DNA of 64,000 bases from REEB95 sp963762425 (GTDB lineage Bacteria; Pseudomonadota; Alphaproteobacteria; ATCC43930; CGMCC-115725). The translations under genes were made by a program, and so were the position numbers. Of this stretch, positions 8,461 to 16,322 are shown in pieces. Under the pieces are notes generated by a model that worked only from the letters and a program-made list of their open reading frames with translations, made no database searches and had not been told where the DNA came from. Numbering within the stretch: the first letter of the stretch is position 1; every line of letters begins with the position of its first letter. Location: NCBI GenBank assembly GCA_963762425.1, contig CAVXKY010000004.1, positions 124,001 through 188,000 of the forward strand, read 5' to 3'.

Positions 8461-9148
8461 AGCCCGTGCCTCTCACCGTTTGCAGATAGCGCGGAAACTT
8501 GGGATCGCGCTCGATCTTGCGCCTGAGCCGCGTCATTTGCACGTCGACAGTGCGCAGATTGCCGCTGAACTGCGCCGTCTTGGCGAGCTCCTCGCGCGAA
8601 ACCGCCTCGTTCGGCCGGATCGCCAGCGTCATCAGCAGCGCCTGCTCGGCGCTGGTGAGCTTCACCGGATATCCTTCGCGGTAAAGCTCGCCGCGCTTCA
8701 AATCCAGCCGGCAAGGCCCGAGCCGCAACTCGCCGGTCTTTTCCGGCATCGCGGCCGCGCGGGTGAGCACGTTCTTGACGCGCAACACCAGCTCGCGCGG
8801 CTCGAACGGCTTGACCAGGTAATCGTCGGCGCCGCGCTCGAGCCCGTTGATGCGATCCTCGCTTTCGGCCCGGGCGGTCAAGAGCAGGATCGGAATCCGG
8901 CTGGTTTCCCGGAGACTGCGCGTCAGGGAAAAGCCGTCCTCGCCCGGCATCATCACGTCCAAAATCAGCAGGTCGAAATCGAGGCTCTTGATCTTGGCGC
9001 GCGCCTCGGCCGCGTCGCCCGCGGTGGTGACGCGGAAGCCCTGATCGACCAGGTAGCGCCGCAACAAATCCCGAAGCCGCGCATCGTCGTCGACCACCAG
9101 CAGATGGGGCTCGGTCATCGAGCCGGCGGGTTCAGCGCGAGCCGTCAT
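8441..9148 (-). CDS. OmpR-family response regulator (PetR-like)
   Basis: The receiver domain (HLLVVDDDARLRDLLRRYL, phospho-acceptor in LLILDVMMPGEDG, LVKPFEPREL) is followed by a winged-helix output domain ending in RYLQTVRGTGYVLKPD. With the MarR gene immediately upstream this resembles the petP-petR pair described in Rhodobacter capsulatus. Two starts are possible: ATG 9148 has GGAG seven bases upstream and overlaps the MarR gene; ATG 9118 gives the more usual N-terminus (TEPHLLVVDDD). I chose 9148 on the ribosome-binding site. Confidence 0.9.
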   Translation of the reverse strand: MTARAEPAGSMTEPHLLVVDDDARLRDLLRRYLVDQGFRVTTAGDAAEARAKIKSLDFDLLILDVMMPGEDGFSLTRSLRETSRIPILLLTARAESEDRINGLERGADDYLVKPFEPRELVLRVKNVLTRAAAMPEKTGELRLGPCRLDLKRGELYREGYPVKLTSAEQALLMTLAIRPNEAVSREELAKTAQFSGNLRTVDVQMTRLRRKIERDPKFPRYLQTVRGTGYVLKPD

Positions 9149-9659
9149 TGGCGCGCTCCGGCCGCGCAGGCTGCGCATCCCGTTCGAAGCGCCGGCGGTC
9201 AGCATGGCCGCCGATGATGCCGGTCATCACCTTGCGGAAGCCTTCGACCGCCTGCGCGCCCGCTTCGCGATAGGCCTTGGCGATGCGCTGGCGCTGCGTC
9301 TCCGACAATTGCCGCTCGAGTTCGGTGCCCTTCTCGGTCAATTCCAAGAGCCGCTGGCGGCGGTCGCTTTTGCCGGGTTTCTGGATGATGAATCCCTGCT
9401 GCATCAGCTGCCCCAGCACGCGCGACAGGCTCTGCTTGGTGATGCGCAGGATGCCGAGCAGGTCGCTGACGCTCATATGCGGATGGCGGCCGACGAAATA
9501 GATCACGCGATGATGCGCCCGGCCGAAACCGTAGCGCGCCAGCATGGCGTCGGCCTCGGCGGTGAAGTCGCGATAGGCGAAATAGAGCAGCTCGATGCCC
9601 TGGCGCAGTTCCTCCTCGCGGAGGAACGGGGTGTTGGCGGCGGATTTTACGTCAGCCAT
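9132..9659 (-). CDS. MarR-family transcriptional regulator (PetP-like)
   Basis: A 175-residue winged-helix regulator. The DNA-binding core is HPHMSVSDLLGILRITKQSL followed by SRVLGQLMQQGFI and the wing KPGKSDRRQRLLELTEKG, typical of MarR. The arrangement MarR, OmpR-type regulator, kinase on one strand with overlapping ends matches the petP/petR neighbourhood of purple bacteria. It is divergent from ilvE, and the 117-bp gap between the two holds promoters for both, so it could control itself and ilvE. Confidence 0.88.
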   Translation of the reverse strand: MADVKSAANTPFLREEELRQGIELLYFAYRDFTAEADAMLARYGFGRAHHRVIYFVGRHPHMSVSDLLGILRITKQSLSRVLGQLMQQGFIIQKPGKSDRRQRLLELTEKGTELERQLSETQRQRIAKAYREAGAQAVEGFRKVMTGIIGGHADRRRFERDAQPARPERANDGSR

Positions 9660-9660
9660 G

Positions 9661-9690
9661 TTGACTAATTTACGCGGAAACCGTTATATC
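9661..9690 (+). promoter_or_regulatory. Predicted sigma-70 promoter for ilvE
   Basis: TTGACT (9661-9666) and TATATC (9685-9690), spacing 18 bp (17 bp if TTATAT is read as the -10), point toward ilvE, leaving an untranslated leader of roughly 80 bases. The -35 sits directly beside the start codon of the divergent MarR gene. Confidence 0.5.
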
Positions 9691-9776
9691 GGGAAGCGCC
9701 TTCGGCCATAATCGCACAAAATCGAGCGTGCCGGTGAAGGCGCGCGAAGCTCGTTCGAGGAAACCCCGGGAAACCC

Positions 9777-10676
9777 ATGGCTGGCAGCCTCATCCCCTAT
9801 GACGACCGCGACGGCGAGATCTGGGTCGACGGCAAGTTCGTGCCCTGGCGCGAGGCCAAGATCCATGTGCTGACGCACGCCCTCCATTACGCCAGCGCCG
9901 TGTTCGAGGGCGAACGCGTCTATGACGGCCGCATCTTCAAGCTCAAGGAGCATTCGCAGCGCCTCATCGACAGCGGCCGCATCCTGGGATTCGAAATTCC
10001 CTGGACTCTCGAGCAGATCATGGCCGCCTCGAACGAGGCCGTGCGCGTCAACGCCATCAAAAGCGGCTATGTCCGGCCGATCGCCTGGCGCGGGCCGGAG
10101 CAGATGGGCGTTTCCGCGCAAGCCACGAAAATCCACATGGCGATCGCGGTGTGGGATTGGGGCGCTTATTTCTCGCCCGAGGCGCGGCTCAAGGGCATCC
10201 GCATGGCCTGGGCCAAGTGGGCGCGGCCCGCGCCCAACACCGCGCCGACCAAGGCCAAGGCGACCGGGCTTTACATGATCTGCACGCTCTCGAAACACGC
10301 CGCCGAGGCCGAGGGCTACGAGGATGCGCTGATGCTCGATTGGCGCGGCCGGCTCGCCGAGGCCACCGGCGCCAACATCTTCCTCGCCATCAACGGGGAA
10401 CTCCACACGCCCACGCCCGATTGCTTCCTCGACGGCATCACCCGCCGCCACGTCATCGGCCTGGCCAAGGCGCGCCAACTCAAGGTGATCGAGCGCGCGA
10501 TCTTGCCCGAGGAACTGGCCAAGGCGCAGGAAGTGTTCCTGACCGGCAGCGCCGCCGAGATCACGCCGGTGCGCGAGATCGGCCAGTACAAATTCACCCC
10601 CGGCGCCATCACCAAGGCTCTCATCGAGGAATTCGACCGCTCGGTGCGCGCCCCCGAAAAGGCGAGCGCGGCCTAG
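9777..10676 (+). CDS. ilvE: Branched-chain amino acid aminotransferase
   Basis: PLP-dependent class IV transaminase that makes or degrades leucine, isoleucine and valine with glutamate/2-oxoglutarate. The 299-residue protein shows the expected N-terminus (GEIWVDGKFVPWREAKIHVL), HYASAVFEGERVYDG, the PLP-lysine region APTKAKATGLY, then EATGANIFLAINGELHTP and DGITRRHVIGLAK, which are class IV signatures. The length is standard. It stands alone between the divergent MarR gene and a convergent moaE, with a palindromic repeat just downstream. Confidence 0.95.
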   Translation: MAGSLIPYDDRDGEIWVDGKFVPWREAKIHVLTHALHYASAVFEGERVYDGRIFKLKEHSQRLIDSGRILGFEIPWTLEQIMAASNEAVRVNAIKSGYVRPIAWRGPEQMGVSAQATKIHMAIAVWDWGAYFSPEARLKGIRMAWAKWARPAPNTAPTKAKATGLYMICTLSKHAAEAEGYEDALMLDWRGRLAEATGANIFLAINGELHTPTPDCFLDGITRRHVIGLAKARQLKVIERAILPEELAKAQEVFLTGSAAEITPVREIGQYKFTPGAITKALIEEFDRSVRAPEKASAA

Positions 10677-10686
10677 CTGTCATCCC

Positions 10687-10762
10687 TGGATTGCTTCGGC
10701 CGCTTTACGGCCTCGCAATGACGTTTCCTGTTGTCATTGCGAGCCGGAGGCGAAGCAATCCA
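10687..10762. repeat. Dispersed palindromic repeat, inverted pair (copy 1)
   Basis: Two related units face each other. The left arm reads TGGATTGCTTCGG...CTCGCAATGAC, and the right arm reads GTCATTGCGAG...CGAAGCAATCCA. Each arm is itself partly palindromic. It fills the gap between the convergent ilvE and moaE genes, where it could fold as a long hairpin and act as a bidirectional terminator. A second copy is at 38020. Elements with the same GTCATTGCGAG / GAAGCAATCC ends are widespread in unrelated bacteria. Confidence 0.85.
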
Positions 10763-10773
10763 CCAATAGAGTG

Positions 10774-11220
10774 CTAAGATTTCACCCAGCGCTTCGCCGC
10801 CTGGTCGTCGCTCGCCTGGGCTTCGACCCAGCGCTCGCCTTGCGCGGTTTCCTCGAGCTTCCAGAACGGCGCCTTGGTCTTGAGCCAGTCGACCAGGAAC
10901 TCGTTGGCGGCGAAGGCGTCGGCGCGGTGCGAGGAGGCGGTCACCACCAGCACGATGCGCTCGCCCGGCAGCAATTTGCCGTACCGGTGGACGATGAGCG
11001 AGGCTTCGAGCTTCCAGCGCCTGTTGGCCTCGGCCTCGATCGCGGCCAGCTCCTGCTCGGTCATGCCGGGATAATGATCGAGGGTCATCGACCGGACCCC
11101 ATCGCCGCCGCCGCGCACCGTGCCGATGAAACTCACCACCCCGCCGATCGAGGTCTTGCCGCGCGTCAGCGCCTCGATCTCGCGCCCGGCGTCGAAATCC
11201 TCGCGCTGTACACGGATCAT
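10774..11220 (-). CDS. moaE: Molybdopterin synthase catalytic subunit
   Basis: MoaE, the large subunit of molybdopterin synthase, inserts two sulfurs carried by MoaD thiocarboxylate into cyclic pyranopterin monophosphate. The 148-residue protein shows GGVVSFIGTVRGGGDG, LDHYPGMTEQEL, HRYGKLLPGE and the conserved SSHRADAFAANEFLVDWLK, followed by APFWKLE. It lies seven bases after the moaD stop, forming a moaD-moaE pair. Confidence 0.95.
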   Translation of the reverse strand: MIRVQREDFDAGREIEALTRGKTSIGGVVSFIGTVRGGGDGVRSMTLDHYPGMTEQELAAIEAEANRRWKLEASLIVHRYGKLLPGERIVLVVTASSHRADAFAANEFLVDWLKTKAPFWKLEETAQGERWVEAQASDDQAAKRWVKS

Positions 11221-11227
11221 GGCTGCC

Positions 11228-11479
11228 TCAGCCGCCGGTCACGGGCGGGAAGATGGCGATCTCGTCGCCCGGCTTGACCGCGAAATCCCAGCCCACCGAA
11301 CGCCGGTTGACCGCCACGCGCAAGGTCCGGCGGTCCTTCAAGGCCTCGGCGAAACCCGGCCCCCGGGTCTTGAGCCAATCGACCAGCGCCCCGGCCGTGG
11401 CCACGCCCGCCGGCGGATCGAGCGTTTCCTCGGCCTTGCCGATCTTGGTCTTGAGCCAGGCGAAATAGAGCAATTTCAT
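11228..11479 (-). CDS. moaD: Molybdopterin synthase sulfur carrier subunit
   Basis: Ubiquitin-like sulfur carrier of 83 residues ending in the diagnostic PPVTGG; the terminal Gly-Gly is adenylated and thiocarboxylated. KLLYFAWLKTKIG at the N-terminus and KPGDEIAIFPPVTGG at the C-terminus are family features. I use the ATG directly before KLLYF; a GTG three codons upstream is possible but has no better ribosome site. It is followed at once by moaE. Confidence 0.92.
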   Translation of the reverse strand: MKLLYFAWLKTKIGKAEETLDPPAGVATAGALVDWLKTRGPGFAEALKDRRTLRVAVNRRSVGWDFAVKPGDEIAIFPPVTGG

Positions 11480-11517
11480 AAGGCTCACTTAGGCTTCCGC
11501 GCTGGGGCTTGCAACCC

Positions 11518-12775
11518 TCACGCAATTACTTCGCTGAAGGGCAGGAAATCCACCGGCGAGCCCAGCTCTACGTGCGACACGCCCTCGCCGATCTGCACCA
11601 GCCCGTCCGATTCCACCATCGAGGTCAAGATGCCGGCGCCGTCGCGCGGGAATTTCTCCGCCACCCAGAAGCCGTCGCCGCCGCGTTTGAGCCGTGCGCG
11701 CAGATATTCGGTGCGGCTGCCCTTTTTCTCGTAGGAAAAGCCCGACGCCACGCGGTAAAGCCGCGGCGGTGCGTCCTCCGCGCCCGACAAGATCAGGATC
11801 AGCGGCCGCGCCAGCAGCAGGAAGGTCACCATCACCGCCACCGGGTTGCCCGGCAAGCCCATGAACGGCACCAGCCCCAGCTGCCCCATCGCCACCGGCC
11901 GCCCGGGCTTGATCGCGAGGCGCCAGAAATGCAGCTTGCCCAAGGCCTCGACCGCCGCCCTGACATGGTCCTCCTCGCCGGTCGACACGCCGCCCGAGGT
12001 CAGCACCAGGTCGTGCTCCTGGGCCGCCTTGGCCAGCGCCGCGCGCACCGAGGCCAGATTGTCCGGCAATATCCCGAGATCGGTCACGGCGCAGGACAAA
12101 GTCTCCAGCAAAGCGCGCAAGGTATAGCGGTTCGAATCGAAAATCGCGCCGTCGGGCAGCTCGGCTCCCGGCTCGCGCACCTCGTCGCCGGTCGAGAACA
12201 CCGCGACGCGCAGCTTGCGCATGACGGTCAGCTCGGTGAGGCCGAGCGAGGCCGCGAGGCCGATCTCCTGCGGCCTGAGCCGCCGCCCCGGTGCCAGCAC
12301 GGTTGCGCCCTTCTTCACGTCCTCGCCGGCGAAGCGCCGGTTCGCGCCTTTCTTGATCCCCGGCGGCAAAATCGCTTGGCCCGCCTCGACCCGGCAATCC
12401 TCCTGCATCAGCACGGTATCGGCGCCTTCGGGCATTTGCGCGCCGGTGAAGACGCGGATGGCCTCGCCGCGCCGCGATCGGCCGGCCCAGCGGATGGCCG
12501 GCGGCCGCCCGGCCGCCGACCGGCAGCACCGTCTTCTCGCCCGGCTTGAGGTCGGCGAAATTCACCGCATAGCCGTCGACCGCCGCGTTGTCGTGCGGCG
12601 GCACGTCCCTGGTCGCCACCACCGGCGCCGCCAGCACCCGGCCGCGCGCCAAGGCGAGCTTCACGCTTTCGGTCCCGGTCACGGCGTGGAGATGGCTCTT
12701 CAGAATGCCCAGCGCCTCGGCGGCCGACATGAGCGGCCCGCCGAAGGCGAAGCAGTCATCGCTGAGCTGCGCCAC
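11518..12775 (-). CDS. moeA: Molybdopterin molybdotransferase (frameshifted)
   Basis: MoeA inserts molybdate into adenylated molybdopterin. The N-terminal part reads AQLSDDCFAFGGPLMSAAEA, a start style known from alphaproteobacterial MoeA. It continues through RDVPPHDNAAVDGYAVNFAD, then breaks near 12480. The following frame resumes at GAQMPEGADTVLMQEDCRVE and runs through VFSTGDEVREPG and SGGVSTGEEDHV to the end. The total span is 3n+1, so one extra base in a GCG-rich run explains the break. The start is GTG inside the 3' end of mobB (20-base overlap). Confidence 0.88.
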
Positions 12776-13280
12776 GGCGTGCCGTCTCGAGGCCACAATG
12801 GGCGATGATGAATTGGGCTATCCCGGCGATGTCGTCGAGCAGGAATTGCGGCAGATCGACGCCCGGAACCTTGCGGTCGCTGGCCAGCGCGACGATGCTC
12901 GTCTGCTCGCGGCACAACAGCGGCTTGGCCACATGCGCGCGGTAGACCTCGAGCTTCGGGAACTCCTCGCTCTTGAAGCCCTCGACCAGCACCAGATCGA
13001 CCGGCGTCATGTGCTTCAGGAGATCGTCCAGTCCCGGCTCGCGCGCGCCGCGGTGTTCGTGCATCAGCGCCCAGCGCAACGCCGAGGCCACCATCACCTC
13101 GGTCGCGCCTTCCTTGCGGTGGCGCCAGGAATCCTTGCCGGGCTGGTCGATTTCGAAATCGTGATGCGCGTGCTTGACGGTGGAAATCGTCAGGCCCCGG
13201 GCGATCAGTTCCGGCAACAGCCGCGTCAAGAGGGTGGTCTTGCCGCTGCCGCTCCAGCCGGCCAGGCCGAAGACCCGCAT
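12756..13280 (-). CDS. mobB: Molybdopterin-guanine dinucleotide biosynthesis protein B
   Basis: P-loop GTPase that assists conversion of Mo-molybdopterin to the MGD form. The 174-residue protein opens with MRVFGLAGWSGSGKTTLLTR (Walker A GWSGSGKT). It then has TVKHAHHDFEIDQPGKDSWR, the switch-like histidine-rich motif of MobB, and LVLVEGFKSEEFPKLEV. The ATG at 13280 follows the pgsA stop by five bases; a GTG at 13289 would overlap pgsA. Downstream moeA overlaps its end, so pgsA-mobB-moeA is probably one transcript. Confidence 0.93.
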   Translation of the reverse strand: MRVFGLAGWSGSGKTTLLTRLLPELIARGLTISTVKHAHHDFEIDQPGKDSWRHRKEGATEVMVASALRWALMHEHRGAREPGLDDLLKHMTPVDLVLVEGFKSEEFPKLEVYRAHVAKPLLCREQTSIVALASDRKVPGVDLPQFLLDDIAGIAQFIIAHCGLETARRGAAQR

Positions 13281-13285
13281 GCGCG

Positions 13286-13891
13286 TCACGCCGCGTTGCC
13301 GGGATTCGCCGTCTTGATCGACGGCGTTTTGGGAACCGGGCGGTTGATGTGGATGAGCCCGGCATGGAGATAATCGTAGCCGGTCTTGACCGTGAGCGCC
13401 GCCGCGCACCACAGCATCACCTCGCCGATGACGCGCAGCGGCAACCAGGACGGCCCGGAATCGCCCACCAGCAGCACGCCGATCGACAAAAGCTGGATGA
13501 AGGTCTTCCACTTGGCCAGCCGCGACACCGGCATGCGCACCTGCATGCGCGCCAGATGCTCGCGCAGGCCCGAGACCAGGATTTCGCGCATCAGGATCAC
13601 CAGCGCGGGCAGCACGGCGAAATCCGAGAAGCGGTGGAACACCGCCAGCATGAACAGGGTGGTCGCGACCAACAGCTTGTCGGCGATCGGGTCGAGGAAG
13701 ATGCCCAGCTCCGATTGCTGGCTCCAGGCGCGGGCGACCTTGCCGTCGAGCCAGTCGGTCAGCCCGGCGAGGGAAAAGATGACGCAGCCGAGCCAGGGGC
13801 CCACCGGGGGATTCAGATAGAAGGTCAGAATCACCAAGGGAATCGCGGCGATGCGCGACAAGGTCAGGAGATTGGGCAGCGTGGTCAGCAT
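13286..13891 (-). CDS. pgsA: CDP-diacylglycerol-glycerol-3-phosphate 3-phosphatidyltransferase
   Basis: Inner-membrane enzyme making phosphatidylglycerophosphate, the first committed step to phosphatidylglycerol and cardiolipin. The 201-residue protein starts with LPNLLTLSRIAAIPLVI. It carries the full CDP-alcohol phosphatidyltransferase motif DG-x2-AR-x8-G-x3-D-x3-D (from DGKVAR to LDPIAD, residues about 55-80) and four or more membrane segments. The ATG before LTTLPN was chosen; the much longer open frame upstream runs antisense to the uvrC frame and is not coding. Confidence 0.94.
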   Translation of the reverse strand: MLTTLPNLLTLSRIAAIPLVILTFYLNPPVGPWLGCVIFSLAGLTDWLDGKVARAWSQQSELGIFLDPIADKLLVATTLFMLAVFHRFSDFAVLPALVILMREILVSGLREHLARMQVRMPVSRLAKWKTFIQLLSIGVLLVGDSGPSWLPLRVIGEVMLWCAAALTVKTGYDYLHAGLIHINRPVPKTPSIKTANPGNAA

Positions 13892-13940
13892 GTCGGTTCC
13901 GGACTGGACACCCGGTCCCCGGGCGTCTCGGGAGCCGAGT

Positions 13941-15842
13941 TTAGCCCTCGGCGTGGAAATGGTCATAAATCTTTTTTGCGACAATTTTGCTGATGCCCTG
14001 GACGCGCTCGAGATCGGGCAGCCCGGCCGCCGCCACCGCGCGCGCCGAGCCGAAATGGTGCAGCAGCGCCTTCTTGCGCAAGGCGCCGATGCCGGCGATC
14101 TCGTCCAAGGGCGAGGCCCCGATGGCCTTGGCGCGTTTGGCGCGGTGGGCGCCGATGACGAAGCGGTGGGCCTCGTCCCTGAGCCGTTGCAGGAAATAGA
14201 GCACCGGGTCCTTGGCTTCGAGCGACAAGGGCGGCTTGCCCTCCTGGAAAAACCGCTCGCGCCCGGCGTTGCGGTCCGGGCCCTTGGCGACCGCGACCAA
14301 AGGCAATTCGGCCAGCCCAAGATCGGCCAGCGCCTGGCGCGCGGCGTTCAACTGGCCTTGGCCGCCGTCGATCAGCACCAAATCGGGGAAGCCCTCGCGC
14401 TCCGGGCTTTCCTTGAGGGCGCGGGCGAAGCGGCGGCCCAGCACCTCGCGCATCATGGCGTAATCGTCTCCCGGCGCGATCTTCTCCTTGATGGTGAATT
14501 TGCGGTAGGCGCTCTTCACGAAGCCTTCCGGTCCGGCGACGATCATGGCGCCGACCGCGAACGCGCCCTGGATGTGGCTGTTGTCGTAGACCTCGATGCG
14601 TTGCGGCGCGCCGTCGAGGCCGAAGGCCCGGCCCACGCCTTCCAGGAGTTTGGCTTGCGCCGAGCTTTCGGCCAGCCGGCGGCCCAGCGCCTCGCGCGCG
14701 TTCATCAGCGCCGATTCGACCAGCTTGCGTTTGCCGCCGCGGGTCGGCGCAAGAATCTCCACTTTATGCCCGGCGCGCGAGGCCAGCGCCTCGGCCAGCA
14801 GGTCTCGCTCGACCGGCGCGTGGCTCGCCAGGATCAGCGGCGGCGCCGGCTTGTTGTCGTAGAACTGGCCGAGGAAGGCGCCCATCACCTCGTCCGGTTC
14901 CAGATGCCTTGCGTGGCTCGGGAAATAGGCGCGGTTGCCCCAGTTCTGGCCGCCGCGGAAGAAGAACACCTGGATCGAGGAATCGCCGCCCGCCTGGTGA
15001 AGCGCGACCACGTCGGCGTCGCCCAGCCCTTCGAGATTGACGTCCTGGCGGCCCTGGACCTGGGTCAGCGCGCGGATACGGTCGCGGATCGCCGCCGCGC
15101 CTTCGTATTCGCGCTGGTCGGATAATTCCTGCATGCGCTTGGCGAGGCGTTTTTGCACCTGCTGGCTGCTGCCGGAGAGGAATTCCCGCGCCTCCTCGAC
15201 CAGCTTGGCATAGCCGTCCCGGTCGATGCGGCCGGTGCAGGGCGCGCTGCAACGCTTGATCTGGTAGAGCAGGCAGGGGCGGGTGCGGCTCGCGAACACG
15301 CTGTCGGAGCAGGAGCGCAGCAGGAAGGCGCGTTGCAAGGCGATGAGCGTGCGGTTGACCGCGCCGGCCGAGGCGAAGGGCCCGAAATAGTCGCCCTCCT
15401 TGCCGCGCGCCCCGCGATGCTTGGCCAATTGCGGGAAATCGTGGCCGCCGCTCAGCTGGATATAGGGAAACGACTTGTCATCGCGCAGCAGCACGTTGAA
15501 GCGCGGCATCAGGCGCTTGATCAAATTGCATTCGAGCAGCAGCGCCTCGACCTCGGTGTGGGTGACGATGATCTCGAGGCTGCTGGTTTCCGCCACCATG
15601 CGCTTGAGGCGGTGCGGCAACCCGGCAATGTGGGTGTAATTGGCGACGCGGTTCTTGAGATTGGCCGCCTTGCCGATGTAAAGCGCGTCGCCCTTGCGGT
15701 CGAGCATGCGATAGACGCCGGGATGGCTGGGCATGGTCTTGAGGGAAGCGCGGATGACATTGACGCCGCGCGCCAACCCGCCGCCGGCGGGCGCCGTTTC
15801 GCCGATTTCAAAATCCTCCGTGGTCTCGTTGTCGTCGCTCAT
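13941..15842 (-). CDS. uvrC: Excinuclease ABC subunit C
   Basis: UvrC makes both incisions in nucleotide excision repair. The 633-residue protein has the GIY-YIG nuclease at the N-terminus (PGVYRMLDRKGDALYIGKAA, residues about 41-60), the four-Cys-like region LLYQIKRCSAPCTGRI, and a UVR motif in the middle (AKRMQELSDQREYEGAAAIR). The RNase H-like C-terminal nuclease shows EVYDNSHIQGAFAVGAMIV and VLIDGGQGQL, and there is a final helix-hairpin-helix region. Its ATG overlaps a stop codon of a small upstream reading frame as ATGA. uvrB is on the same strand about 1.2 kb upstream. Confidence 0.97.
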   Translation of the reverse strand: MSDDNETTEDFEIGETAPAGGGLARGVNVIRASLKTMPSHPGVYRMLDRKGDALYIGKAANLKNRVANYTHIAGLPHRLKRMVAETSSLEIIVTHTEVEALLLECNLIKRLMPRFNVLLRDDKSFPYIQLSGGHDFPQLAKHRGARGKEGDYFGPFASAGAVNRTLIALQRAFLLRSCSDSVFASRTRPCLLYQIKRCSAPCTGRIDRDGYAKLVEEAREFLSGSSQQVQKRLAKRMQELSDQREYEGAAAIRDRIRALTQVQGRQDVNLEGLGDADVVALHQAGGDSSIQVFFFRGGQNWGNRAYFPSHARHLEPDEVMGAFLGQFYDNKPAPPLILASHAPVERDLLAEALASRAGHKVEILAPTRGGKRKLVESALMNAREALGRRLAESSAQAKLLEGVGRAFGLDGAPQRIEVYDNSHIQGAFAVGAMIVAGPEGFVKSAYRKFTIKEKIAPGDDYAMMREVLGRRFARALKESPEREGFPDLVLIDGGQGQLNAARQALADLGLAELPLVAVAKGPDRNAGRERFFQEGKPPLSLEAKDPVLYFLQRLRDEAHRFVIGAHRAKRAKAIGASPLDEIAGIGALRKKALLHHFGSARAVAAAGLPDLERVQGISKIVAKKIYDHFHAEG

Positions 15843-16050
15843 CGCATTCCCGGTCCGGATCGAGGCATCATGCTGTCGATTTCTTGGGCAAGGCCGCGTT
15901 TTGCCAATTCCGCGCGCATCTTGTCATAACAATCCTTGGGCGATATCCACGGAAGCTGTGGGTAACTATGTATATAAGCCGCCTCGCGCGCCGCTCCATC
16001 GAACCAAATCGGGACTTTCGCCGCTTTGCATAAAAAGCCGCCTTATTCAC
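15839..16050 (-). CDS. Small unidentified gene coupled to uvrC (apparently frameshifted)
   Basis: A frame ending at 15839 overlaps the uvrC ATG as ATGA and reads like real protein: AYIHSYPQLPWISPKDCYDK, then MRAELAKRGLAQEIDSMM. It has no start of its own because a stop lies upstream. A GTG at 16050 in the neighbouring frame (NKAAFYAKRRKSRFGSMERR) would join it through a 2-bp change in the GCGCGC run near 16000. That would give about 70 residues, basic at the N-terminus. I do not recognise the family. The amphipathic character and the stop-start overlap are the only support. Confidence 0.4.
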
Positions 16051-16322
16051 GAGTGGTTTGATTTTTCACGCTCTTTTGCCTGTGCAGTGTAAACCCAGGT
16101 TAACACTACGGAAACAAAGCGGTTTTTGCCGCTCGGCCGCCGCGTTCGACTCCCCCTGTTGACAACTCGCATGCCGCGCCGGTTGCGGCGCAAAAAATGC
16201 GGAAAATTTCCGCGCGCGCCAAGAACTTAGCCGGAAGGATTTTTTTCGCCCGTTATTCACGCGCCGCTCACTCCGGCGATTTATTTCGCGCGTTATTCGC
16301 ATGGGCCTTTTAATTTTGCCAG
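16051..16322. other. AT-rich gap between SDR gene and uvrC region, with DnaA-box-like motifs
   Basis: No convincing gene here. The stretch is AT-rich with T and A runs. It contains TTATTCACG (16253) and TTATTCGCA (16293); a further TTATTCACG at 16043 and TGTGGGTAA at 15957 lie just outside. Each differs by one base from the DnaA box TTATNCACA. On the minus strand GTGAATAACG and GCGAATAACG begin two imperfect repeats of about 25 bp. It also includes an inverted repeat at 16086. It could hold promoters for the uvrC transcript or bind DnaA. Confidence 0.4.
16086..16107. promoter_or_regulatory. Inverted repeat, candidate operator
   Basis: AGTGTAAACC and GGTTAACACT face each other across a CA spacer, with one mismatch in ten pairs. 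The size and spacing suit a dimeric repressor site rather than a terminator. It lies about 35 bp upstream of the small gene before uvrC on the minus strand, a plausible promoter-proximal position. The regulator is unknown. Confidence 0.4.

Noticed and set aside
16140..16160. GTTCGACTCC resembling a tRNA T-loop
   Set aside because: The flanking bases do not pair as a T-stem, and no acceptor or anticodon arm can be drawn.
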